Positions 36,506 to 46,330 are shown, counted from the stretch's first letter. The stretch: 64,000 nucleotides of DNA from Roseovarius aestuarii (GCF_019966515.1 NZ_JAIMIB010000010.1:62001-126000), one strand, 5' to 3'. The notes: generated by a model from the sequence alone, not told the origin. Numbers and translations are program-made.

Positions 36506-36793
36506 TCAATAAAAAGCCGCGATATTGTTCATTAGAATGATCCTCAGCGCATAAACCGCAATCAGCGCGATCAATGGTGCCAGATCGATGCCGGAAATCG
36601 GCGGGATAAAACGGCGGATCTGGCTGTAGACGGGCTCCAGCAATCGATTGAGCATATGCCAGATCTGCGCGACCAATTGTTGATGCAGATTCAGCACCTG
36701 AAAATTGATCAGCCAGCTCATGATCACATGGGCAATAATGAAAAACCAGATGATATCCAGAATAAGCATTATGATCTGGAAAATTGAAAGCAT
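36506..36793 (-). CDS. YggT-family membrane protein
   Basis: The product has 95 residues with two hydrophobic segments (IIMLILDIIWFFIIAHVIMS; LAPLIALIAVYALRIILM) and the family's central RLLEPVYSQIRRFIPPISGID. YggT proteins are linked to osmotic or division functions, but the mechanism is unsettled. The ATG at 36791-36793 is chosen because the longer frame adds a polar extension not seen in relatives; AAGGGA lies upstream. It is divergent from the thioesterase gene. Confidence 0.9.
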   Translation of the reverse strand: MLSIFQIIMLILDIIWFFIIAHVIMSWLINFQVLNLHQQLVAQIWHMLNRLLEPVYSQIRRFIPPISGIDLAPLIALIAVYALRIILMNNIAAFY

Positions 36794-36921
36794 CGGCGCA
36801 TTCCCTTGGTCGTCGTCGCCACAACAGGTAAGCGGAGTCCTGCAAAAGCGCAAGCGTGACGCGAGGTTGTGGTTGACCACCCGGGACAGGCAAAACAGAT
36901 AGCGGGCAAAGGAGACGCCCG

Positions 36922-37458
36922 ATGTATCCCGTCATTCGTCTGATTGCCCAGCTTGTCAAACACCGCAAAGACCCGCCCATGCCGGTCACCGGCACCCATG
37001 TCTCGCACCATATGTGCCTGCCGTGGGATATCGACATCTGGATGGAGCTGAACAATGGACGCACCCTTACGCTTTACGATCTGGGGCGAACATCGGCGGC
37101 CCAACGCGCCGGGCTGGTCCGCGTGCTGCGCAAGAACCGGTGGGGTCTGACCATGGCCGGGGCCAGCGTGCGCTATCGCCGACGCATCCGCACGTTCGAA
37201 CGCATCGAAATGCGCTCGCGTCTGGCCTGGTGGGATGACAGATTTTTCTATGTCGAACAGTCGATGTGGAAAAAGAACGGCGAATGCGCCAACCACATCA
37301 TCTATCGCTCGGCCGTGACCAGCAAAGCGGGGATCGTCGCGCCACACTCCGTCGTTGATGCAATTGACCCTTCGACGGTCAAACCCGAGGCGCCCGCGTG
37401 GATCTCAGCCTGGATTGAAGCGGATGCCAAACGCCCCTGGCCGCCGATGCAGGAATAG
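36922..37458 (+). CDS. Thioesterase-like (hotdog fold) protein
   Basis: The product has 178 residues, with AAAGGAG seven bases before the ATG. The segment MCLPWDIDIWMELNNGRTLT resembles the N-terminal active-site region of 4-hydroxybenzoyl-CoA-type thioesterases, followed by GLTMAGASVRYRRRIRTFER and RSAVTSKAGIV. Such proteins cleave acyl-CoA thioesters; substrate is not inferred. It precedes a transporter gene on the same strand by 54 bases. Confidence 0.82.
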   Translation: MYPVIRLIAQLVKHRKDPPMPVTGTHVSHHMCLPWDIDIWMELNNGRTLTLYDLGRTSAAQRAGLVRVLRKNRWGLTMAGASVRYRRRIRTFERIEMRSRLAWWDDRFFYVEQSMWKKNGECANHIIYRSAVTSKAGIVAPHSVVDAIDPSTVKPEAPAWISAWIEADAKRPWPPMQE

Positions 37459-37512
37459 CTTGCCACCAGGTCTTCCAGCCTGTCATATCGCGCCAGCAAG
37501 CAGAGGGGCAGG

Positions 37513-38898
37513 ATGGCCGAAGTTTCGCAAAGAAAACGCATCTGGGGCTGGTATTTCTTCGACTGGGCCAGCCAGCCATTTCATACCCTGTTGCTGACGT
37601 TTGTCTTCGGCCCCTATTTCGCAGGCGTCGCGGCGGAATACTTCCTGACATCGGGTCTGAGCGAAGAAGCCGCCGATGCCCGCGCCCAAAGCATCTGGTC
37701 ACTCTGCCTGACGGTCACGGGGCTAATCATTGGTTTTGGCGCACCAATCATGGGCGCGCTGGCCGATACGACCGGACGACGACTGCCTTGGGTCATAGGG
37801 TTTTCGATGCTGTATGTTGCCGGTGCCTTTGCGCTTTGGTGGACATTTCCCGACGGCTCGACCATGTGGCCGATGCTCATCGCCTTTGGCATAGGTTTCA
37901 TCGGCGCCGAATATGCGCTGGTTTTCGTCAACTCCCAGCTTCCATCGCTTGGAAGCCAGTCCGAAGTGGGGGAAATCTCGGGTTCGGGCTTTGCGTTCGG
38001 GTATCTGGGCGGCATCCTGTCACTTATTGTCATGCTGCTTTTCTTCATGGAACAGCCCAGCGGTAAAACCCTGATCGGGCTCAACCCGGCTTTTGGCCTC
38101 AATGCCAGCCAGAATGAGGGAACGCGCGCGGTTGGCCCCTTCACTGCGCTGTGGTTCATCGTCTTCATCCTGCCCTACCTGCTCTGGACCCGTGACACCC
38201 GAACGCCACCCCAGGGCAAGGGGATGGGCGACGCGCTGAAACTTCTCGTCAAAACGGTAAAAAGCCTGCGCCGACGTCTCAGCCTTTCAGCCTATCTTGG
38301 CTCATCCATGTTCTACCGTGATGCGCTAAACGGTCTTTACAGCTTTGGTGGGACCTACGCGCATCTGGTGCTGAACTGGGAGCTGGTCTCGATCGGTATC
38401 TTCGGCATCATCGCCGCCATTTCCGCCGCCGTGTTCAGCTGGATCGGCGGTAAGGCCGACAAACGGTTCGGCCCGCGCCCTGTGATTGTCATCTCGGTCT
38501 GGGTTCTGATTGTGGTTTGCGTGATCATCGTCTCGATGGACCGCAGCCAGATTTTCGGCATTCCTCTAGCAGAAGGATCACAACTGCCGGATGCCATCTT
38601 CTTTGTCTGCGGCGCGTTGATCGGTGGTATGGGCGGCGTGCTGCAGGCCGCCAGCCGGTCGCTGATGGTGCGCCACACCGATCCCGCAGCCCCGACCGAA
38701 AGCTTTGGTCTCTATGGCCTTTCCGGCCGCGCGACCGCATTCATGGCGCCCGCCCTGATCGGCGCGGTCACGGCCCTGAGCGGCAGTGCGCGCATTGGGG
38801 TTGCCCCGCTCATTGCGCTTTTCCTGATCGGCCTCTTCCTGCTACGCTGGGTTGAGGCAGAAGGAGACAGCGAGACATGGACCGTTTCTTCAAACTAG
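37513..38898 (+). CDS. UMF1/Atg22-like MFS transporter
   Basis: This 461-residue inner-membrane protein has about 12 helices. Its start RKRIWGWYFFDWASQPFHTL carries the W..YDWA-like signature of the UMF1 (Atg22) family, and GFGAPIMGALADTTGRR is the MFS loop 2-3 motif. Relatives export amino acids or are unassigned. mepA begins inside its last codons (22-base overlap), so these two are co-translated. Confidence 0.88.
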   Translation: MAEVSQRKRIWGWYFFDWASQPFHTLLLTFVFGPYFAGVAAEYFLTSGLSEEAADARAQSIWSLCLTVTGLIIGFGAPIMGALADTTGRRLPWVIGFSMLYVAGAFALWWTFPDGSTMWPMLIAFGIGFIGAEYALVFVNSQLPSLGSQSEVGEISGSGFAFGYLGGILSLIVMLLFFMEQPSGKTLIGLNPAFGLNASQNEGTRAVGPFTALWFIVFILPYLLWTRDTRTPPQGKGMGDALKLLVKTVKSLRRRLSLSAYLGSSMFYRDALNGLYSFGGTYAHLVLNWELVSIGIFGIIAAISAAVFSWIGGKADKRFGPRPVIVISVWVLIVVCVIIVSMDRSQIFGIPLAEGSQLPDAIFFVCGALIGGMGGVLQAASRSLMVRHTDPAAPTESFGLYGLSGRATAFMAPALIGAVTALSGSARIGVAPLIALFLIGLFLLRWVEAEGDSETWTVSSN

Positions 38899-39800
38899 CT
38901 TTTCTGACGCTTGGGTTGGCCGGATGCGGCGGATCGGCCCCGGAACCGTCGGCAAAAGTACAGGCACTTTCAACCCAGAGCATTCCCGCCGCGATGAAAG
39001 GCGTCGAGGCACGACAACTCTTTGGCAAACATGCACGCGGCTCGGCGCAATCCGCCGCACCTTTCGGCAGCTATGCCAAGGGCTGCATGGCTGGCGGCGT
39101 AGAGCTGCCTGAAACCGGGCCCACATGGCAAGCCATGCGGCTAAGCCGGAACCGCAACTGGGGGCACCCGCACGCAATTGACTTCATTGAAAAAGTATCG
39201 AAAAAGGCCGCAGCGCAGCCGGGCTGGAACGGCCTCTATATCGGGGATATCAGCCAACCGCGTGGCGGCCCGATGCTGAGCGGCCACCGCTCTCATCAAC
39301 TGGGGCTAGACATTGATATCTGGCTGCGTCAGGCGGATAATCTGAAACTGTCGCGAGCCGCACGAGAGGAGATCTCTTCAATCTCGATGCGCCGGTCCAA
39401 CGGGGCCTACACCAATTCCAACTGGACGCGGCAGCATCACGAAGTCGTCAAGGCCGCAGCGCAGGACCCGCGCACGGCGCGTATTTTCATTTTCCCCGGT
39501 GCCAAGGTGCAGATGTGCAAGGATGAAACCGGCGACCGCGCCTGGCTGCGCAAGGTCAGGCCGTGGTGGGGGCATCATTACCACTTCCATGTCCGGCTGA
39601 AATGTCCTGACGGATCAAGAGGTTGCGTCAATCAGTCGGCGCCACCCGCCGGGGATGGATGCGCCGAGGCGCAGCAATGGGTCAAAAACATCCTGAACCC
39701 GCCGCCGCCCGATCCGAACGCGCCCAAGGCCAAACCCCGGCGCGAGTTGCGAGTCGCTGACCTGCCAGGCCAATGCGTGGCCGTGCTGCAATCGCAGTAG
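38877..39800 (+). CDS. mepA: Penicillin-insensitive murein endopeptidase (lipoprotein)
   Basis: MepA cuts the D-Ala-meso-DAP cross-link of peptidoglycan. It has 307 residues with a lipobox LAGC (FLTLGLAGCGGS), so it is probably anchored to a membrane; E. coli MepA is soluble and periplasmic. LAS-fold metal residues are visible: the His of SGHRSHQLG, the Asp of LDIDIW and the His of HHYHFHVRL. The C-terminus has a Pro-rich stretch NPPPPDPNAPK. It overlaps the transporter gene by 22 bases. Confidence 0.93.
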   Translation: MDRFFKLAFLTLGLAGCGGSAPEPSAKVQALSTQSIPAAMKGVEARQLFGKHARGSAQSAAPFGSYAKGCMAGGVELPETGPTWQAMRLSRNRNWGHPHAIDFIEKVSKKAAAQPGWNGLYIGDISQPRGGPMLSGHRSHQLGLDIDIWLRQADNLKLSRAAREEISSISMRRSNGAYTNSNWTRQHHEVVKAAAQDPRTARIFIFPGAKVQMCKDETGDRAWLRKVRPWWGHHYHFHVRLKCPDGSRGCVNQSAPPAGDGCAEAQQWVKNILNPPPPDPNAPKAKPRRELRVADLPGQCVAVLQSQ

Positions 39801-39812
39801 CTGCACGGGGAT

Positions 39813-39828
39813 GGGGGCCTCTGCCCCC
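39813..39828 (+). terminator. Hairpin after mepA
   Basis: The stem GGGGGC / GCCCCC with a CTCT loop lies 13 bases after the mepA stop. The following tract (TCCCCTCTT) is poor in T, so the terminator function is moderate. Confidence 0.5.
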
Positions 39829-39891
39829 TCCCCTCTTGGTGGTTCCGCAGCATCATGGGGGTCTTAACCTTTCGCACCACATGATTTTGTT

Positions 39892-39920
39892 TTGACAAAC
39901 GAAAAATCTGTGGCAGTCTG
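39892..39920 (+). promoter_or_regulatory. Candidate promoter of the small transcription unit
   Basis: A perfect -35 TTGACA (39892-39897) stands 17 bases before AGTCTG (39915-39920), a weak -10. The next features on the same strand are a very strong ribosome site and a short ORF, then a terminator at 40079-40107, so a transcript of roughly 180 bases is implied. Confidence 0.4.
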
Positions 39921-39952
39921 GCTTTGAGTTCAACAGCAGAAAGGAGGTGCCC

Positions 39953-40009
39953 ATGTCTTTAGAGGTAATGGGGAGAGGTGTCGGAACAGTTCAGGAGGGT
40001 CGGACCTAG
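39953..40009 (+). CDS. 18-residue small ORF behind a near-perfect Shine-Dalgarno
   Basis: Bases 39938-39949 (AGAAAGGAGGTG) are complementary to the 3' end of 16S rRNA over 12 bases (CACCTCCTTTCT), five bases before the ATG. The ORF encodes MSLEVMGRGVGTVQEGRT and stops at TAG. It has no similarity I know. Downstream CACCTCC (40060-40066) can pair with the GGAGGTG of the ribosome site. It may be a leader peptide, a microprotein or part of a structured RNA. Nothing proves translation. Confidence 0.45.
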   Translation: MSLEVMGRGVGTVQEGRT

Positions 40010-40078
40010 GGCAGCCCCTGGGGACTGAATACCACTTGAATTGGTGCGCCTAACCGGCCCACCTCCGCTGACTTCTAG

Positions 40079-40107
40079 AGGGCCGTACCGACAAGGGCGG
40101 CCCTTTT
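40079..40107 (+). terminator. Terminator closing the small transcription unit
   Basis: The stem AGGGCCG / CGGCCCT (40079-40085 and 40098-40104) with a 12-base loop is followed by TTT and GAATTT. It lies before arfB, so it separates the short unit from arfB unless it is read through. Confidence 0.75.
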
Positions 40108-40115
40108 GAATTTCC

Positions 40116-40159
40116 GTACACCCTGTACGTCCCGTACGCCCTTTATGTACATAATGTAC
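40116..40159. repeat. Cluster of five GTAC motifs upstream of arfB
   Basis: GTAC tetramers start at 40116, 40125, 40134, 40147 and 40156, spaced 9, 9, 13 and 9 bases. Several extend to TGTAC or GTACG. The block lies between a terminator and the arfB start (40184), where a promoter with operator sites is expected. No regulator is assigned. Confidence 0.5.
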
Positions 40160-40183
40160 GTTTTCCGAAAAACTGACCCCGTG

Positions 40184-40603
40184 ATGCAAATCAACGACCA
40201 GATCACCATCGAAGACTGGGAACTGACCGAGCAGTTTGTTCGCGCGTCGGGCCCCGGCGGGCAGAATGTGAACAAGGTGAGTTCTGCGGTCGAGCTGCGG
40301 TTCGAGGCCGAACGCTCCCCCAACCTGCCCGACGCGGTGAAACGGCGGCTGAAGAAGCTGGCCGGGCGGCGCTGGACCAAGGAGGGCGCGCTGATCATTC
40401 AGGTGGACGAAACCCGCCACCAAGCCCGCAACCGCGAGATCGCGCGGGAAAGGCTGGCCGAGCTAATCCGCAAGGCGCTGGAAAAACCCAAACGCCGCAT
40501 CCCGACCCGCCCGACGCTGGGATCAAAGAAACGGCGGCTGAAGGCCAAGAAGGTGCGCGGCGAGGTGAAGGCTTTGAGGGGGAAGGTTGAAGGCGAGGAT
40601 TGA
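40184..40603 (+). CDS. arfB: Alternative ribosome-rescue peptidyl-tRNA hydrolase ArfB
   Basis: ArfB releases nascent chains from ribosomes stalled without a stop codon. It has 139 residues from the ATG at 40184. The GGQ catalytic motif is residues 25-27 (SGPGGQNVNKV), and the C-terminal Lys/Arg-rich tail (KKRRLKAKKVRGEVKALRGK) enters the empty mRNA channel. The frame extends upstream without family similarity; GTG at 40181 is possible. The Shine-Dalgarno is weak. The next genes are a toxin-antitoxin pair. Confidence 0.93.
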   Translation: MQINDQITIEDWELTEQFVRASGPGGQNVNKVSSAVELRFEAERSPNLPDAVKRRLKKLAGRRWTKEGALIIQVDETRHQARNREIARERLAELIRKALEKPKRRIPTRPTLGSKKRRLKAKKVRGEVKALRGKVEGED

Positions 40604-40605
40604 AA

Positions 40606-40626
40606 ATATACCAGGATTTGGTATAT
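40606..40626. promoter_or_regulatory. Palindromic operator of the parDE module
   Basis: The perfect dyad ATATACCA-GGATT-TGGTATAT lies 20 bases before the ParD start. Such a palindrome overlapping the promoter is the usual binding site of a ribbon-helix-helix ParD dimer, giving autorepression. Confidence 0.7.
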
Positions 40627-40646
40627 ATGGATCAAAGGAGATTTCC

Positions 40647-40892
40647 ATGCCCCGCAACACCTCATTCGTGCTGAGCGATCATTTTACCGATTTCATCGAC
40701 AACGCCGTGGAAAGCGGGCGCTACAATTCTGCCAGTGATGTGCTGCGGGCGGGGCTGCGGCTGTTGGAAGAGGAAGAGGAAAAGCTGGAACGGCTGCGAG
40801 CGGAACTGATCAAGGGTGACGAAAGCGGGTATGTCGAAGATTTTGATTTCGACGCCTTCCTCGCAAACAAAAACGCCAAGCACCGCGCGTGA
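40647..40892 (+). CDS. parD: ParD-family antitoxin
   Basis: The product has 81 residues: an N-terminal ribbon-helix-helix (NTSFVLSDHFTDFIDNAVES, then NSASDVLRAGLRLLEEEEEK) and an acidic C-terminal tail that would wrap the toxin. The ATG at 40647 follows AAAGGAG with good spacing, and the palindrome at 40606 supports autoregulation. Its stop overlaps the toxin's GTG start by four bases, the classic coupling. Confidence 0.95.
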   Translation: MPRNTSFVLSDHFTDFIDNAVESGRYNSASDVLRAGLRLLEEEEEKLERLRAELIKGDESGYVEDFDFDAFLANKNAKHRA

Positions 40893-41179
40893 AACGGCTC
40901 AGGCTCTCACGCGAAGCGCTGAACGACCTCGATGAAATCTGGGATTACACTGCCGAAACATGGGGACCGGATCAGGCGAACCGGTATTTGGAAGATTTGC
41001 GCAGCGTGATCGAAGAATTGCCCGAGGGCAAAACGGTATCGCAAGGCGCAGAAGACACACTGCCTGGGGCGCGTAAAGTGTTTCGCGGCAGGCACGTGGT
41101 GTTCTTTCGGGACAGCATTGAAACCATCGACGTGATCCGGGTGCTGCATCAGCAGATGGATGCAGGGCGGTGGGTATGA
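40889..41179 (+). CDS. parE: ParE-family toxin
   Basis: The 96-residue RelE/ParE-fold protein starts at GTG 40889, overlapping the antitoxin stop as GTGA. Typical features are LSREALNDLDEIWDYTAETW, RSVIEELPEG, and the basic end RGRHVVFFRDSIETIDVIRVLH. ParE toxins block gyrase. It may stabilise the neighbouring accessory segment. No truncation is seen. Confidence 0.94.
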   Translation: MKRLRLSREALNDLDEIWDYTAETWGPDQANRYLEDLRSVIEELPEGKTVSQGAEDTLPGARKVFRGRHVVFFRDSIETIDVIRVLHQQMDAGRWV

Positions 41180-41255
41180 AGGATTGGTAAGGTGGAACCC
41201 AACTTGCGCTTTCTGGGTGAAGGGAGTTTTAACCCAATAGGCTAGGGGTTGTATT

Positions 41256-41312
41256 ATGGACAAAAAAAGTTTGATAAACATAAAGTTACTAATTCGGAAG
41301 GCCATAAAATGA
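41256..41312 (+). CDS. Possible 18-residue leader ORF
   Basis: The ATG at 41256 has AGGGG seven bases upstream. It encodes the cationic MDKKSLINIKLLIRKAIK, and its TGA overlaps the next ATG (41309) as ATGA. This coupling could set translation of the downstream gene. A chance ORF in AT-rich DNA is a serious alternative. Confidence 0.3.
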   Translation: MDKKSLINIKLLIRKAIK

Positions 41313-42243
41313 GCGTACGTTATGGATTCAAACTAGAAGCCTACTTGTATAGCTTTAGGAATTATTTTCCGCAGAAAGTTCAGACTGGTCGGGAGTTTGC
41401 TAAATTATTGGTTAGCGAACACGCCAAAGGAAATTTGAAATCTATTCCATACGGAACCCAAGAAGTTTCTGCCGCGGAAGTTACAGTAAGCAACGATGAG
41501 CTCTCCATTCTATTCCATCTCTATGACCCACTTATCCCCGATCCGGATTACGTAGATAAAAACAACGGGCAAATACGGACTGCACAACGGCGCAAAGGTG
41601 AAGAGCCTGCACGGTCAGCCCACATGATTATGGATGTGTCTCCTAAACATGAGGCGGATCGAGCCTATCCCGTAGGGCTTGAGAATGCGGAGTACCTTTC
41701 ACGCACACTTGTCAGTAGATACCTAAATGACAGTTTGGACAAACTGACGAGTTCTCAAGAGCTTTGGGTGTCCAAAACCGGAAAGGAAGATCAAAAAAGC
41801 TCTCGCAGAAACTAAAGTTCCGCGCCGAACACTCTCAAACAATTGATGGCCTACTCCAAGGAGGCGGAATCTTAAAAGGCATAAAGTCCGTATCAAGCGA
41901 GTTAACAGAAACGGATTTTGGCGATAGCGCTTACCCTGTCGTGGAGGAAAACGATTTGTCGGTAAAGGTTCTAAATGGTCCGACAGGAAATGTTGCTAAA
42001 CAGTTGCTCTCCGGCGTTTGGCAGAAGATACAACAAAAAGATCCAAAGAAGGTCAGCGTAACAATCGAGGATTCTGTGGAAGATAGGTTGAAAACTATTC
42101 AAGTAGATGTTTCCAAAGGGAACATATTGGAAAATATTTTCATCCGGCAAAAATCGCTCGGCACCTTCACACCAGATATAAGACTGTGCGAACCTTCTAT
42201 CCGAATCGATCTAATCTCAGAAATGAAAGGCAAGCTGATTTGA
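41309..42243 (+). pseudogene. Unknown soluble protein, interrupted by a poly-A frameshift
   Basis: Two overlapping frames (41309-41815 and about 41764-42243) join into a 311-residue protein if one A is added to the six-A run at 41793-41798. The start has GGAAGG seven bases upstream. The N-terminal half reads MSVRYGFKLEAYLYSFRNYF; the second half has LLQGGGILKGIKSVSSELTE and ends ISEMKGKLI. No transmembrane segment or motif I can name is present. GC content is far below its neighbours, a sign of transfer. The stop overlaps the next gene's start as TTGA. The break could be decay, slippage or a base-calling error. Confidence 0.65.
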
Positions 42244-42808
42244 CTGTCCCAGTGACAGAGCGTTCGATTTTTCTTCGCCCATTCAATTTTCTTAGAGTGC
42301 GGCATAAATATGCTTTTGTTCACAACTTCGTAATACCGCTTCTATTGTTCGTGCCGATTTTATTTAGTTCAGCGATTGATGCCGCTGATCAGACAAAAGC
42401 AGTGTTATCGGTTCTGGATTCCGAGATTGAGTTTTTGAAGCTATTTCTACCATTTTCAATCACTTCGCTCGCAGTTGTTTCAACATTCCAGGGACCCGAG
42501 AGTATTGATAAAAAATTCAAGATGTCCTCAGAGGTAACACTGCTTGTTTCAAGTTCAGGTGCAACCGAAAAAAAAAACCGATAACACCTCGACATTTTAT
42601 GACCCTACTATTTAGCTACATCACTATAGCCTGCATAATAGCGATATTTGTTTTTGTTATTTTCGAGCCGCTTTCCAAGTACTTGCCTTCTTTTTTCGGG
42701 TACCTATTAGCGGCTGGGGTTTTGTTTCTATTCGCGCAGGTTTTGGTACTAACAGCAGTCGCAGTTTATTTGCTTGGTGACTACCTCGCACGACAAAGAG
42801 ACCCCTAA
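42240..42808 (+). pseudogene. Unknown four-helix membrane protein, interrupted by a poly-A frameshift
   Basis: From TTG at 42240, overlapping the previous stop, the frame runs to 42584. The remainder resumes in another frame and ends at 42808. One extra A in the ten-A run at 42568-42577 gives a single 189-residue protein. It would have four hydrophobic helices: HNFVIPLLLFVPILFSSAID, FLKLFLPFSITSLAVVSTF, LLFSYITIACIIAIFVFVIF and YLLAAGVLFLFAQVLVLTAV. The soluble-plus-membrane pair looks like a sensor-effector system, but no family was recognised. The end overlaps convergent pncB by four bases. Confidence 0.6.
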
Positions 42809-44097
42809 ACCACCACCTCCAATTCCGCCTGTTCTCCAACTCCGAACACCCGTTTGTAGCGTTGGATTTCGTTCGCCGGACCCATGGCTTTGCGGGGATT
42901 GTCGCTGAGTTTGACGGTGGGGCGGCCGTTGGCGCTGACGGCTTTGCAGACGAGGGAGAACGGGTCGAGGGCGTTGTCGGGGACGAGGCCTCGGAAATCG
43001 TTGGTCAAGAGCGTGCCCCAGCCGAAGCTGACCCGCGTGCGGCCGGAAAACTGGGCGTGAAGCTCGGCGATTTTCTTTTCGCCCAGACCGTCTGAAAAAA
43101 TCACCAGTTTTTCCATCGGGTCCTCGCCGCGGCTCTTCCACCAGTTGATGGCAATTTCGGCGCCCTCCGCGGGATCACCTGAATCGATGCGGATACCCGT
43201 CCAGCCCGCCAGCCAGTCGGGGGCGTTTTTCAGGAACCCCGCAGTACCATAGGTGTCGGGCAGGATGATGCGCAGGTTGCCGTCATGCTCCTCGTGCCAG
43301 TCGGAGAGCACGTCATAAGGCGCGCGGGCCAGGTCGGCGTCACTTTCGGCCAAGGCGGCGTAGACCATCGGCAATTCGTGGGCATTGGTGCCGATCGCCT
43401 CGACATCGCGGTTCTTGGCGATGAGGCAGTTGGAGGTGCCGACGAATTTCTCGCCCAGCCCTTCGCCCATCGCCTGCACGCACCAGTCCTGCCAGAGGAA
43501 GGAGTGACGGCGTCTTGTGCCGAAATCGGCGATGCGCAGCCCGTCGACGGAGCGCAGGCGTTCGACCTTTTCCCAGAGCTTGGTCATGGCGCGGGCATAG
43601 AGCACCTGCAATTCGAACTTGCCCATGCTGTTCAAGACGGCACGGGAGCGCAGTTCCATCAGCACGGCAAGGGCGGGGATTTCCCACAGCATGACCTCGG
43701 GCCATGACCCCTCAAAAGTCAGCTCGTACTGGCCGTCGTGTTTTTCCAAATGGTAGGGCGGCAGGCGCAGGTTTTCGAACCAGTCCATGAATTCGGGCGT
43801 GAACATCTGGCGCTTGCCATAGAAGGTGTTGCCGCGCATCCAGGTGCTCTCGCCGCGGGTGAGCGAGAGGGAGCGGATATGGTCGAGCTGTTCGCGCAAT
43901 TCGCCCTCGTCCACCAGGTCGGCCAGCTTGATGGATTTGCTGCGGTTGATGAGCGAGAAGGTGACCTGCGTGTCGGGTTTGTTGCGGAAGATCGACTGGC
44001 ACATCAGCAGTTTGTAGAAATCGGTGTCGATCAGGGATCGGACGATCGGGTCGATCTTCCATTTGTGGTTATGGACGCGGGTGGCGATATCGACCAT
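42805..44097 (-). CDS. pncB: Nicotinate phosphoribosyltransferase
   Basis: PncB converts nicotinate and PRPP to nicotinate mononucleotide in NAD salvage. It has 430 residues. Typical parts are the N-terminal DPIVRSLIDTDFYKLLM, DFGTRRRHSFLWQ in the catalytic barrel, and the PRPP-binding GIRIDSGDPAEGAE and FSDGLGEKK. It lies convergent to, and overlaps by four bases, the AT-rich accessory gene pair, which suggests that the insertion reached its 3' end. Confidence 0.95.
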   Translation of the reverse strand: MVDIATRVHNHKWKIDPIVRSLIDTDFYKLLMCQSIFRNKPDTQVTFSLINRSKSIKLADLVDEGELREQLDHIRSLSLTRGESTWMRGNTFYGKRQMFTPEFMDWFENLRLPPYHLEKHDGQYELTFEGSWPEVMLWEIPALAVLMELRSRAVLNSMGKFELQVLYARAMTKLWEKVERLRSVDGLRIADFGTRRRHSFLWQDWCVQAMGEGLGEKFVGTSNCLIAKNRDVEAIGTNAHELPMVYAALAESDADLARAPYDVLSDWHEEHDGNLRIILPDTYGTAGFLKNAPDWLAGWTGIRIDSGDPAEGAEIAINWWKSRGEDPMEKLVIFSDGLGEKKIAELHAQFSGRTRVSFGWGTLLTNDFRGLVPDNALDPFSLVCKAVSANGRPTVKLSDNPRKAMGPANEIQRYKRVFGVGEQAELEVVV

Positions 44098-44250
44098 GGG
44101 GCGGCTCCGGCACTGAAGCGATGATGAGCAAACCCGTCAGGGGTTTCGGCCCGGACATCGCGGACACCCGAAAAGGCGGGCCGGACCGTTAAAGCAAAGG
44201 CGGGCGGGGGTGGCAAGGCACTGCGGGGTGCCGCAAACGGCTGAACGCCA

Positions 44251-44279
44251 AAGAAAAGGGGCCGCCCGAAGGCAGCCCC
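44251..44279 (-). terminator. Terminator after groEL
   Basis: On the minus strand GGGGCTGCC-TTCG-GGCGGCCCC forms a nine-base stem (one G-T pair) with a stable TTCG loop and is followed by TTTTCTT. It lies 25 bases past the groEL stop codon. Confidence 0.88.
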
Positions 44280-44303
44280 GATCCGAAACCGTGATACGGC
44301 AGC

Positions 44304-45965
<1,662 letters not shown>

Positions 45966-46008
45966 TTAATGTTTCGCAGGGTGCGCTAACGCGCACCGGT
46001 TCGACAGA

Positions 46009-46296
46009 TCAGGCGATGATGCCCAGAATGTCGCTTTCCTTCATGATCAGCAGTTCTTCGCCGTCCAGCGTGATCTCGGTGCCGGACCATTTGCCGAACA
46101 GAACCCGATCACCGGCCGAGATCGACATCGCGATCAGTTCACCGCTGTCCTTGCGCGCGCCCTCGCCGCAAGCGACGACTTCGCCTTCGCTCGGCTTTTC
46201 CTTGGCGCTGTCGGGGATGATCAGCCCGCCGGCTGTTTTCTCTTCGCTTTCAACGCGGCGTACAACGACGCGATCATGTAGCGGTTTAAATGCCAT
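46009..46296 (-). CDS. groES: Co-chaperonin GroES
   Basis: The 95-residue lid of the GroEL chamber has the mobile loop near residues 17-32 ([20 protein letters not shown]) and the roof segment [27 protein letters not shown] lies upstream of its ATG. It is the first gene of groESL, preceded by a CIRCE element and a sigma-70-like promoter. Confidence 0.98.
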   Translation of the reverse strand: MAFKPLHDRVVVRRVESEEKTAGGLIIPDSAKEKPSEGEVVACGEGARKDSGELIAMSISAGDRVLFGKWSGTEITLDGEELLIMKESDILGIIA

Positions 46297-46330
46297 CTCT
46301 GAGGCTCCTTAGCTCAAAGTTACTCCCTAT

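Noticed and set aside
41309..42808. Assigning the two-gene unit to the Kiwa defence system
   Set aside because: Lengths and the soluble/four-helix split fit, but gene order is reversed and I saw no sequence match. Left as unknown.
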